A stretch of 64,000 nt of DNA from Chlamydiota bacterium (lineage in GTDB: Bacteria; Chlamydiota; Chlamydiia; Chlamydiales; Rhabdochlamydiaceae): NCBI GenBank assembly GCA_013288005.1, contig JABDCS010000004.1, positions 39,956 through 103,955 on the forward strand. Direction: 5' to 3'. The notes beneath the pieces are model-generated. The model saw only the letters and a program-made list of their open reading frames with translations, had not been told where the DNA came from and searched no databases. The first letter of the stretch is position 1. Each line of letters opens with the position of its first letter. The translations under genes and the position numbers were made by a program. Below, one piece after another: positions 53,373-61,396 of this stretch.

Positions 53373-53553
53373 TAGACCTCAAATGCTATTCCGATCGAAA
53401 TAATCCAAAAACTCGACAAACGTCAATTCAGAGAGTGTTTCTCAGGTTGGCTCACCCGGGGATTTTTCAAAAAGGATAAAATAAAATATAGGACCTAGAC
53501 TTAGCAGTAGAACTGACCTATCATGTTCCACTTTTCTATAGAATAAGAGGATT

Positions 53554-54861
53554 ATGATGAAGTTTCTAGCCGCTCTAACGGGTCTTTTTACCTGTATGGT
53601 GAGTTTTGTATCGGGAGCTGATATCCAACTGTGGCATGGCTTTGATGGGCCTCTCGAAAAAATCTTTTGCGAGATTGTGGACGACTTCAACCATCATTCA
53701 GGCAGTTACAAAATTGTTCCCGTTAAGAAGGGGAATTACCTAGAAGTTGTAGAAAAAGGATTAGAAGCATTTAAGACCCAAGAACACCCCCAAATTCTCC
53801 AAGTCTATGAAGTCGCGACGTTGTCGATGATGCACATGCCTAAGCTCTTTGTTCCTGTGGACGAACTCATGTCTTCTTACAACAAAAAGTTTGATCCCGA
53901 TGTTTACATAGACGCAGTTCGTAGCTTTTATTCGACAGCGTCGGGTAAAATGGTCTCCTTCCCTTGGAATGCATCAACTGGTGTCGTTTTCTATAATAAA
54001 GAAGCATTTGCTAAGGCGGGCCTAGATCCTGAAAAACTCCCCGAGACGTGGGAAGAATTAGAGAAAGCGTGTACGAAGCTAATCGCTTGCGGATATAAAG
54101 GCTTTACCACAGCGTGGCCTGCTGCTTACCATTTAGAATTGATAAGTTCCTGGCACAATTTACCGTTTTGTACACGTGGTAATGGTTTTGATGGACTGAG
54201 TACACGCTTTGTATTCAATAATCCTGACACAATCTCTCATCTTTCCAAATTGGTAGAATGGAAGAAAAATGGCATGTTCACCTACGCGGGAAGATTGAGT
54301 GATGCAGCCGAAAAACTATTTACGGATCAACAATGTGCCATCCTGATGCAAGGAGCCAATCGTTTACCCCTCCTCAAACAAAAGAGTTCATTTCCTATTG
54401 GAGTAGGATATTTTCCTTATTGGTCTTCGATCGCTCACAAACCTTTTAATCTCCCTATTGGGGGCTCTTCATTTTGGGTAATGTCAGGCTTTACGGAAGA
54501 AGAATACAGAGGAATAGCGCAATTTTTTGAATACCTTTCATCAACCGGAATTCAAGCCTACTGGCACCAAAAAACAGGTTATTTACCTATTACCGATGCC
54601 GCTTATCATCTCACCAAAAAGAAGGGATTTTACAAGAACAATCCTGCCGCAGAGATCCCCGTTTTAGAAGTCATGAGTAGTCCCCCCACACCTTACACGC
54701 ATGGCATTCGTGTGGGTAATTATATGCAAATTCGCGAAATGATTGTCGATCATTTAGAGAAAGTGTTTGCTGAAGAACTTACACCTAAACAGGCTCTTGA
54801 TAGCGCTGTCAAAAAAGGTGACACCTTCTTAGAAACATTTGAGCGCAATTCTACCCCTTGA
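53554..54861 (+). CDS. ABC-type extracellular binding protein, UgpB-like
   Basis: Periplasmic solute-binding protein of 435 residues. Signal peptide to about residue 22 (LAALTGLFTCMVSFVSGA). IQLWHGFDGPLEKIFCEIVD, YKIVPVKKGNYLEVVEKGLE and HPQILQVYEVATLSMM match UgpB, the sn-glycerol-3-phosphate/diester binding protein. NASTGVVFYNKEAFAKAGLDP is the cluster-1 sugar-binding signature. No UgpA/E permeases or UgpC ATPase lie nearby, so it must pair with distant genes or act alone. An AAGAGG site precedes the ATG. Confidence 0.85.
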   Translation: MMKFLAALTGLFTCMVSFVSGADIQLWHGFDGPLEKIFCEIVDDFNHHSGSYKIVPVKKGNYLEVVEKGLEAFKTQEHPQILQVYEVATLSMMHMPKLFVPVDELMSSYNKKFDPDVYIDAVRSFYSTASGKMVSFPWNASTGVVFYNKEAFAKAGLDPEKLPETWEELEKACTKLIACGYKGFTTAWPAAYHLELISSWHNLPFCTRGNGFDGLSTRFVFNNPDTISHLSKLVEWKKNGMFTYAGRLSDAAEKLFTDQQCAILMQGANRLPLLKQKSSFPIGVGYFPYWSSIAHKPFNLPIGGSSFWVMSGFTEEEYRGIAQFFEYLSSTGIQAYWHQKTGYLPITDAAYHLTKKKGFYKNNPAAEIPVLEVMSSPPTPYTHGIRVGNYMQIREMIVDHLEKVFAEELTPKQALDSAVKKGDTFLETFERNSTP

Positions 54862-54972
54862 TGGAGAGGGATTAAGGCGCTATCGGGTGTTAAAAATCCT
54901 GATAGCGTTACACGAATCCTTGCCATGTGGAACCTGCGCAGTATATGTTGAAAGGAAGATACGTGGATTTCC

Positions 54973-56202
54973 ATGCGTTTCCCCTTATTTTTCTTAGCTA
55001 TTTTGTGCTGGATGATGCCCGCATTAGCACGTGTCCAATTAGGAATCGATAGATTCTTTTCTGAAGGATATACAGAACAATTAAAGGGAAAACGCGTTGC
55101 TTTAGTCGTTAATCACACGAGTGTGGATGCCTCTTTAAAAAAAACAGAAGAGCTTTTTAATGAGCATGCAGGAAGTTATCAACTAGTAGCACTCTTTACA
55201 CCCGAACACGGACTGGAAGGCAGTCATTACGCAGAAGAACACATTGCCCACAAAAAGGCTTTGGATAACATTCCTGTTTACAGTTTACATGGCGAAGTAC
55301 GCCGCCCGACTGCAGAGATGCTTAAGGGGATTGATTGCATTATTTACGATCTTCAAGACATAGGTGTTCGTTCTTACACGTATGCTTCGACTCTTTTTTA
55401 CATCATGGAAGAAGCGGCCAAGCATAATATTCTGGTCTTGGTATTAGATAGACCCAATCCTATCGGCGGCCAGATCATTGATGGACCTATGTTGGAGGAA
55501 AAATTCCGCTCTTTCATAGGATATCTCAATATCCCCTATTGTCATGGTATGACAATAGGGGAGCTTGCGCGTTATTTTAATGCCGAATACCACGTCAACT
55601 GTCGGTTGACTGTTGTCTCCATGCAAGGATGGAAACGGGCGATGACATTTGAAGAAACAGGACTGGCGTGGATCCCTACAAGTCCTAATATACCCGAACC
55701 TGACACCCCCCTTTTTTATGCCACGACAGGTATTTTAGGTTCTCTTTGTGTCGTCAATACTGGTGTTGGATTTACGCTTCCCTACAAAATTGTCGGAGCC
55801 CCTTGGATCGATGCTAAACGTCTTTCTACACGCTTAAATCAACAAAAAATCCCCGGTGTACATTTTGTCCCCTACCATTTTCGCCCCTTTTACGGTTCTC
55901 TAAAAGGTCAGGATTGCCATGGAATTAAAATTGTGATCACAGATAGAAGCCGCTTTCGCCCTCTCACCATTCAATATATGCTGATCGGTATGATTAAGGC
56001 CCTCTATCCCAAAATCTTTAAAGAGAAAATGCACAATCTCAACCCCCAAGCACGTGACCTTTTCTGCAAGGCAAACGGCAATGAGAAAATGTGGGAATGG
56101 TTGCAACAAGAAGACTATGTGGCCTGGAAATTCATTGGATACCAGCTAAAAGAACGACAAGCTTTTGCTGTTCGCCGTCAGCCCTATCTACTTTACAATT
56201 AA
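54973..56202 (+). CDS. namZ: Exo-beta-N-acetylmuramidase NamZ family (DUF1343)
   Basis: Exported protein of 409 residues of the NamZ/DUF1343 family, which removes terminal MurNAc from peptidoglycan fragments. Signal peptide MRFPLFFLAILCWMMPALA. QLGIDRFFSEGYTEQLKGKR and the family blocks LFTPEHGLEG (candidate catalytic Glu78), YDLQDIGVRSYTYASTL, LDRPNPIGG and GMTIGELARYFN are intact. With dacF and alr it indicates peptidoglycan synthesis and turnover. It is preceded by the UgpB-like gene after 111 bases; a link is unproven. Confidence 0.88.
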   Translation: MRFPLFFLAILCWMMPALARVQLGIDRFFSEGYTEQLKGKRVALVVNHTSVDASLKKTEELFNEHAGSYQLVALFTPEHGLEGSHYAEEHIAHKKALDNIPVYSLHGEVRRPTAEMLKGIDCIIYDLQDIGVRSYTYASTLFYIMEEAAKHNILVLVLDRPNPIGGQIIDGPMLEEKFRSFIGYLNIPYCHGMTIGELARYFNAEYHVNCRLTVVSMQGWKRAMTFEETGLAWIPTSPNIPEPDTPLFYATTGILGSLCVVNTGVGFTLPYKIVGAPWIDAKRLSTRLNQQKIPGVHFVPYHFRPFYGSLKGQDCHGIKIVITDRSRFRPLTIQYMLIGMIKALYPKIFKEKMHNLNPQARDLFCKANGNEKMWEWLQQEDYVAWKFIGYQLKERQAFAVRRQPYLLYN

Positions 56203-56221
56203 AATCGCGCTTAGTATTGCT

Positions 56222-56263
56222 CAGAAAAATCGATATAAAGTTATTGGGGATAGACGCTCTAAG
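56222..56263 (+). repeat. Dispersed intergenic repeat, diverged copy D
   Basis: CAGAAAAATCGATATAAAGT, then a diverged middle and GCTCTAAG, 20 bases after the namZ stop in the same orientation and ending just before the next start codon. Confidence 0.5.
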
Positions 56264-56265
56264 AT

Positions 56266-56880
56266 ATGGTACAAACAAAAGTCCAGACGCGCCTAAATTT
56301 GCGGATGCGTCATCGGATTTTAAAAGCAGCGACTACACTTTTTATTCGCAAGGGTTTTTCCGGTGTTTCTCTAGGGGACATTGCGAAGAAGTTGCAAATC
56401 AACCAAAGCCTTATCTACCATTATTTCCCTAGTAAAGATCTCCTTTGGCATGCCGTAAAACAACCTTTTTTTGCGGTAACTCATGAAGAAAGGGTTGAAG
56501 TATTTCCTCTTGCAGACATTGGATTACGTCGTTTTTTAGAAAATTATCTTTCACACGAGCTCGATTTTTGGTTTCATCACACTTCGATGGCCCGACTTTT
56601 GCGCTGGAGTAGCTTAGAAGGAAATACAAGTCTCCCGAATAATCAATCGTTACCCAGTGAGCTATCGGGTCCAGACCCTCTTTGCACCGCCTTAGAACAA
56701 CTGCAAAAGCAAGGAATGATTGCAAAAGAGTTCGATCTATCTGTAGCTGCTGCTCTTTTGCGAAGTGCAGTGCGAGGACCTTTTTTCTGCAACTCTCATG
56801 CGACTATTCGCTCAGCAGCTTTAAGAGAAGCCTATTTGCAGATGATTGTCGTCACTTTGGAACGGATGTTAGAGCCATGA
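56266..56880 (+). CDS. TetR family transcriptional regulator (first of a pair)
   Basis: DNA-binding repressor type protein of 204 residues. The N-terminal helix-turn-helix is clear: ILKAATTLFIRKGFSGVSLG, then DIAKKLQINQSLIYHYFPSK. The C-terminal ligand-binding domain is helical and family-specific (FLENYLSHELDFWFHHTS). ATG at 56266 lacks a good ribosome-binding site; an in-frame Met at 56305 (MRHRILKAA) is an alternative. It overlaps the second tetR gene by four bases. Confidence 0.85.
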   Translation: MVQTKVQTRLNLRMRHRILKAATTLFIRKGFSGVSLGDIAKKLQINQSLIYHYFPSKDLLWHAVKQPFFAVTHEERVEVFPLADIGLRRFLENYLSHELDFWFHHTSMARLLRWSSLEGNTSLPNNQSLPSELSGPDPLCTALEQLQKQGMIAKEFDLSVAAALLRSAVRGPFFCNSHATIRSAALREAYLQMIVVTLERMLEP

Positions 56881-57365
56881 AAGAGGAACTCAGAAAAGGG
56901 GAAAAAACCCAACAAGAAATTCTTGAGGCATCAGCCCAAGCCTTTATCGAAAACGGTTATGAAGGCGCATCCATAGGGGATATTGCAGCCCAAACAGGAG
57001 TAACGCAAAGTTTAATTTATCACTACTTTAAAGATAAGAAAACCCTTTTTCGTGCTGTAAAAGATTGGGTTTTTGCTGATTTTCAAGCCCTCGAAAAAGA
57101 GGAAAATGGTCTTGCTCGCCAACTTGCTTATTTGTCGGAACATCCTCAAGTCATGCGTCTTATTTTATGGCAACAACTAGAAGATAAGGTCGAAATGAAT
57201 TTTGATCTACCAACTCCTCCTGGGTATAACCCGGAGTTATTTTCTATTTTTGTAAACAGCGTGCTATATGGTCCCTTTCAAAAGAATTGCACGGTTTTTC
57301 CCGTCGAGCTATCCAGCTACATGGAGAATGTTGTCACAAGACTCAACAGGCTTTATGCGCACTAA
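56877..57365 (+). CDS. TetR family transcriptional regulator (second of a pair, short)
   Basis: Regulator of 162 residues starting at the ATGA overlap with the first gene; the longer in-frame frame from 56682 lies inside that gene and is rejected. The helix-turn-helix is QQEILEASAQAFIENGYEGA, then SIGDIAAQTGVTQSLIYHYF. The ligand domain is shorter than usual but ends at the same VEL..Y.E.VV type helix as its partner. Similar motifs (SLIYHYF) in both suggest a tandem duplication. The two could form a heterodimer. The stop overlaps the convergent membrane gene by four bases. Confidence 0.82.
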   Translation: MKEELRKGEKTQQEILEASAQAFIENGYEGASIGDIAAQTGVTQSLIYHYFKDKKTLFRAVKDWVFADFQALEKEENGLARQLAYLSEHPQVMRLILWQQLEDKVEMNFDLPTPPGYNPELFSIFVNSVLYGPFQKNCTVFPVELSSYMENVVTRLNRLYAH

Positions 57366-58654
57366 CTAGGGGTTGTCCCATAACGTTCTACTACCTTTCC
57401 TTCTGGCCAGCAAAAAATTAGCCATCCAATTCCTATAAGCAAATGAGGAACAAGGATATGAGCTTCCGAATAGTACATGCAACTGACTACAACCATAAAA
57501 AGGCCGAATAGGGATAAAGCCTTCCGTACAACTCTGGTAATATCGGCCATAGCTAAAATAGAGAGTACAACTGCCAGCGCACCGCAAATATGATCACTAT
57601 CAGCTAGCCATTTTGGCATGACAATAAAAGAGGGCAGCATCATAGCCGCTGACCCCAAAAATGCTGTGAGGAGCATATTCCAACGGCATCTACATCCCCA
57701 AAATGCTGCTTGCAGCAATTGATAAAAAGGCGCTGTTAAGGAAGGGGAGCGAGTATCGACTTCCTCTTTTGCTTCTGGAAGCCCTTCCCAAAGCAACGTG
57801 GACCAAGCAATACCCAAGTGTCTTCCTTTTCTTAAGACTTGTAAACTCGCTGTAACCTCATCGACTGTGAGCATAATCATAATAAGCATGCCTAAAGCAA
57901 TCATAAGGCAAATTGCACACCATGCATGTACCGCAATAGGCTGCAAAACAATCAATAGAATGCTAATAAGGCCGAGAGGAATAACGAGGATCCCAAACCC
58001 TATCACAAGCCAAGGCATCGTACGCCATCTTGCCGTCCCTCCTTTACACCCTAGAAGCGCTTCCAGCGTATAAGCAAGAGCCCCCATACCAGCATCAGGA
58101 ACAGGAAAAGCTTGCGAAATAGAAGAGGTAATCACCTCCACTGTCCCATTTCCAAACCAAGGATCCCACATCGTGGTGATGAACCCGAGTTGATAAGCTG
58201 TGAGATAACGAGCAGCCAGCCAACCCCAAATAGCCAGAGCGATTACGGGCATACGTTGGGCCCATGAGGAAGGATTGTACGACCATCCAGGAGGAATTTC
58301 TCGGCCTTTTCTCTCTGTATGACCCGGAATGCCAGGGATAATAATCCCCACAAGAAGAATCAGTACACCAGTGAAGGTATCATTGAGGTAGGCAGAAGGA
58401 GATTTCGTCCAAAAAAGTAGAGGGGCCATCTGCAACCACAACCCTACTATACATACCACCCAGTAGGGCCAACTTTTTGCACTATTTCTCCCTTGCCATC
58501 CCCCTACTAAAAGAAGAATCCCACAGACAACATCGCTCTTCTGCAAAATTTCTTCGGGATAGCCAAAGGTCCACGGTGAAGCGATTAACCAAATCCCTAA
58601 AAACAAAAGAAAATAACAACATCCTAGATGTTTCAACGAGTTTTTTTGTTCCAT
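57362..58654 (-). CDS. SPW-repeat / vitamin K epoxide reductase-type membrane protein
   Basis: Polytopic protein of 430 residues. The N-terminal half of the first domain has the SPW repeat (LLFLGIWLIASPWTFGY, then DVVCGILLLVGG). A VKOR-like core follows: SQAFPVPDAGMGALAYTLEA, RWRTMPWLVIGFGILVIPLG and HAWCAIC with a CxxC at residues 246-249. A second, degenerate SPW-like repeat (LPSFIVMPKWLADSDHICGA) closes the protein. VKOR proteins reoxidise disulfide-forming enzymes; here this could support the cysteine-rich envelope. It overlaps the epimerase gene by 22 bases. Confidence 0.8.
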   Translation of the reverse strand: MEQKNSLKHLGCCYFLLFLGIWLIASPWTFGYPEEILQKSDVVCGILLLVGGWQGRNSAKSWPYWVVCIVGLWLQMAPLLFWTKSPSAYLNDTFTGVLILLVGIIIPGIPGHTERKGREIPPGWSYNPSSWAQRMPVIALAIWGWLAARYLTAYQLGFITTMWDPWFGNGTVEVITSSISQAFPVPDAGMGALAYTLEALLGCKGGTARWRTMPWLVIGFGILVIPLGLISILLIVLQPIAVHAWCAICLMIALGMLIMIMLTVDEVTASLQVLRKGRHLGIAWSTLLWEGLPEAKEEVDTRSPSLTAPFYQLLQAAFWGCRCRWNMLLTAFLGSAAMMLPSFIVMPKWLADSDHICGALAVVLSILAMADITRVVRKALSLFGLFMVVVSCMYYSEAHILVPHLLIGIGWLIFCWPEGKVVERYGTTPS

Positions 58655-59715
58655 TCGGCAATAAGCTTGTGCGAAGGTTTTAATTGATTAGCTTTATACC
58701 AGGCAGCAGGGTCGCGTTTTAATGCTTCGATCATAATCGGCAAGGTATCATCTAAGTTGCGTTTGGGATTCCACCCTAAGACATTTTGCGCATGACTAAT
58801 GTCGAGATTGTAATTGTCATCAGCCAGATCTATCATCCAGGGTTTAATAAAAGAATGGGGAATAAAAGGAATATTATCCTGTAAATAGGCTCCCACTTTT
58901 GCGAGGGGTTTAGGAATCGAATACGTCTTCAACTCTTTTCCAAAAAGCAGCGAGCTAATGCGTCTTTGAAGATAGTCATAACTAAGAGTTTTAGTTTCCC
59001 CTAGAACAAGCAAGGTTTCGGGAGGTAATTGCTGTCTTTTCTCTACAGCCATCACAATCGCATCGACAAGATCATCCATGTGCATGAAAGAAGCCCCATG
59101 GGTAATATCTCCAGCAAACAGATGCGCCTCTAACTGTTTTTCGTAAATTCTTTGGATTTGATTGGAAATAGGGATCGAATGACAAACATCATCGTAGACT
59201 CCTGCAATTCTTAAAATCACAGAAGGAATAGGTCCTCTCTTATCGTGAATGAGCTTTTCTGTCGTTACCTTTGAGCGTGGATAGGCCCACGTCGGATGCA
59301 CAGGAGAATTTTCATTAATTCGATCATGAACTCCACACGGGGCATGTACGAGCATCGTGCTGGAGAAGATAAATTGACCTACTTCGAACTCTTTAAGTCG
59401 CTCTAGAAGTAAGCGAGTTCCTCCAACTGTGATTTTATTGTAAGGATCTTCATTTTGTGAGGAAAAACTGTAGTAAGCAGCTAGGTGGATTACAGAATGG
59501 ATCTTGTTCCCGTAAAAATTGCGGATATGGGTAAATGCTTGATGAACGCTCTCTTCCGAAGAAATGTCAACAGGTACTAACTCTTCGGTGGCGGAAGCGT
59601 AAAATGCCTTCAGCAATTCAAATCCCACGATCCTAAAACGATCGCCTAAACGCTTTACAACAGAAGCTCCGATTCGTCCACACGATCCCGTGACAACAAT
59701 GACCTCTTTTTCCAT
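58633..59715 (-). CDS. NAD-dependent epimerase/dehydratase
   Basis: Extended short-chain dehydrogenase of 360 residues. VTGSCGRIGASVVKRL is the TGxxGxxG loop, VIHLAAYYSF follows, and the active-site YPRSKVTTEKL carries YxxxK with the Thr-Ser region FSSTMLV before it. The C-terminal substrate domain is of sugar-epimerase type. An AGGAGAG site lies before the ATG. It shares a transcript with the SPW/VKOR gene. Substrate unknown; nucleotide-sugar or steroid-like substrates occur in the family. Confidence 0.87.
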   Translation of the reverse strand: MEKEVIVVTGSCGRIGASVVKRLGDRFRIVGFELLKAFYASATEELVPVDISSEESVHQAFTHIRNFYGNKIHSVIHLAAYYSFSSQNEDPYNKITVGGTRLLLERLKEFEVGQFIFSSTMLVHAPCGVHDRINENSPVHPTWAYPRSKVTTEKLIHDKRGPIPSVILRIAGVYDDVCHSIPISNQIQRIYEKQLEAHLFAGDITHGASFMHMDDLVDAIVMAVEKRQQLPPETLLVLGETKTLSYDYLQRRISSLLFGKELKTYSIPKPLAKVGAYLQDNIPFIPHSFIKPWMIDLADDNYNLDISHAQNVLGWNPKRNLDDTLPIMIEALKRDPAAWYKANQLKPSHKLIAEWNKKTR

Positions 59716-60156
59716 CTACGCTCTCTCCTGCTATATACTTCCCTCCATAGCAGTGAGAGCTCTTTTCTCAAACCATTTCTTTTAATATTCCCTTTAGAAC
59801 ATCTTCTTAGATCTTTACAAAACACAAATTCGTTATTGAACGCAGCGACAGTATTAAGCCCTCTAACTGCGGGTGATTGCGATAAGTACTTCGCGAATAG
59901 AATCTTTTTCGAGATATTTTCTCCAGTTGAGTGGGGAGTTCTTTCCATATCTGTTCATGCTCAGCCCATAGGAATATAAGCTGAATAAATAACTATACTA
60001 AATTAAAGTTGGAAATCATTCATGAAAAATTTGAATTTGCTAACTTAGTTAGCATTTAGATTGCCCCTCTTAGACGCGTAACTATCTAAGAGGGTGTATT
60101 TTTAATTTAGTGTAACTACAAGTGGAGATCGAGGTGCTGCTAGTGATAATCTTTGT
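59716..60156. other. Intergenic stretch with inverted repeats
   Basis: No gene supported. It contains the palindrome GCTAACTTAGTTAGC (60039-60053), the hairpin CCCTCTTAGA/TCTAAGAGGG (60065-60094), and a minus-strand copy of the ACACCCTCT repeat (60086-60110). A minus-strand frame at 59655-59948 has no ribosome-binding site and overlaps the epimerase start; a scrap of decayed coding sequence cannot be excluded. Confidence 0.5.
60065..60094. repeat. Hairpin with CCCTCTTAGA/TCTAAGAGGG arms
   Basis: A perfect 10-bp stem with a ten-base loop about 60 bases past the minus-strand stop at 60157. The outer end carries AGAGGGTGT, the shared repeat word. Confidence 0.6.
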
Positions 60157-61140
60157 CTAGTGCATCGAGATTTCACTTAAGACATTCTCTTTCATTTCAC
60201 TTAATTCTGCGGTACGCCTTTGAAGATATGTCACTTCTGCATCTAGTTTCTTTATTATCTCGAGATTTTCTATAAAAGCAGTTGCATTTCTATATGCACT
60301 TGTCAAAATATCGACTCTCATATTGTAAGATTCTATGATATGTGCACTAGGTCTTGTAGCGATTAATCGCGATACCTCATCTCTTTCAGCGAGTGTAGTT
60401 GCAATTTGAACTTCAATTTGTTCTCTATCGTTTTTAACAACACGTATTAATGCTTCATAATCTATGAGTTTTTGTAATTTTTCAGAAAGCTCAGATTGTG
60501 TGTGAGCTAATTCATTTTCTATTTTTTCCAACCTATACTTGCAGATCGCAGGTTTCTCAAGTAAATCAATTTCCCTAATCTCTTTTTTTATTCTCTCTTG
60601 TTTGATGCGCTCGAGTTTTATCTGATAGCCATCAATTATTTGTTCTGCAAGTCTAACTTTTTCAGTAGAGAGAAGGTCTATTCCCAATCTTCTTGCACTT
60701 TTTTCTTGAGCAAGCACGGGGTGTTGATGTCGAGTATCGTGTAAGTCCACTCCAAGGCGGTGTGCTTGCTTCCTAATAGCAGTATTTAATAGAGGACATA
60801 GGAACGCTTCTTTATAATCATGTATAGCTTCTACGGCTTCCTCTAGTGTGGGTGATTTTCTTTTACCGCCAATTAGTGCAACTTTAGTTGATGAAACTTC
60901 TGATAGAGGCTCGCTTCCTAACTTATAAGAAAATCGATCTGTCGATGTAGGCTCAGCATTAAAAGTAGGTAATAGATTCTTACTGAATATAGAGTCTTTT
61001 CTAATGTGAATAGCCATCTCTGTCCTTATAGGAAGTTCAAATCTAAATGCGCCGGGAGCTCGCGAAGAAGATGCTCCTCCCGAACTAGTTGCTGTCGCTA
61101 CAGCTACTGCTGTGGCTCTTGTTGAAGTAAGGGCTGCCAT
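60157..61140 (-). CDS. Tandem paralogue 1 of an unknown coiled-coil family
   Basis: Protein of 327 residues. It begins MAALTSTRAT like its neighbour, followed by a short Ala/Ser/Thr-rich region (residues 10-30). The central core is shortened compared with the two paralogues but retains KQAHRLGVDLHD (125-135) and SARRLGIDLLS (148-158). From about 160 to the end it is almost entirely helical, with heptad-like patterning (ERIKKEIREIDLL, LAHTQSELSEKLQKLIDYEA, AEVTYLQRRTAELSEMKENV). No signal peptide or membrane segment. No known family; secreted effector or cytoskeletal-type roles are guesses. Confidence 0.7.
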   Translation of the reverse strand: MAALTSTRATAVAVATATSSGGASSSRAPGAFRFELPIRTEMAIHIRKDSIFSKNLLPTFNAEPTSTDRFSYKLGSEPLSEVSSTKVALIGGKRKSPTLEEAVEAIHDYKEAFLCPLLNTAIRKQAHRLGVDLHDTRHQHPVLAQEKSARRLGIDLLSTEKVRLAEQIIDGYQIKLERIKQERIKKEIREIDLLEKPAICKYRLEKIENELAHTQSELSEKLQKLIDYEALIRVVKNDREQIEVQIATTLAERDEVSRLIATRPSAHIIESYNMRVDILTSAYRNATAFIENLEIIKKLDAEVTYLQRRTAELSEMKENVLSEISMH

Positions 61141-61301
61141 TATATATCTTTTTTTAATATTTTTTCATTAATTTATTTATAAAACAAAGCTTTCATAGAA
61201 ATATTTTAATATATATTAAAATTAAAATCAAATAAAATTTGATACATAGATGTTTTAATTACAAGCAGCCCTTTTTCTATAAAGATTATATGTGTAATGC
61301 A

Positions 61302-61356
61302 AAATACCAATTCCTTTTAGAAATGCATTTTATGCTTCTAAGCGGAATTGGTATTT
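61302..61356 (-). terminator. Long hairpin 3' of tandem paralogue 2
   Basis: AAATACCAATTCC (61302-61314) pairs with GGAATTGGTATTT (61344-61356), with TTAGAA/TTCTAA and GCAT/ATGC pairing inside. On the minus strand it ends in ATTTT. A nearly identical hairpin lies 3' of paralogue 3. The surrounding 256-base gap is AT-rich and partly duplicated from the next gap. Confidence 0.6.
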
Positions 61357-61396
61357 ATAGATTAGATTATTATGGAATTGATGAATATTAAATTAT

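Noticed and set aside
53513..53542. CTGACC ... TATAGA considered as the UgpB-like gene promoter.
   Set aside because: The transcription start would fall at the ribosome-binding site, leaving almost no leader.
59655..59948. 97-residue minus-strand frame upstream of the epimerase.
   Set aside because: Overlaps the epimerase start, has no ribosome-binding site, and its composition does not look like a folded protein.
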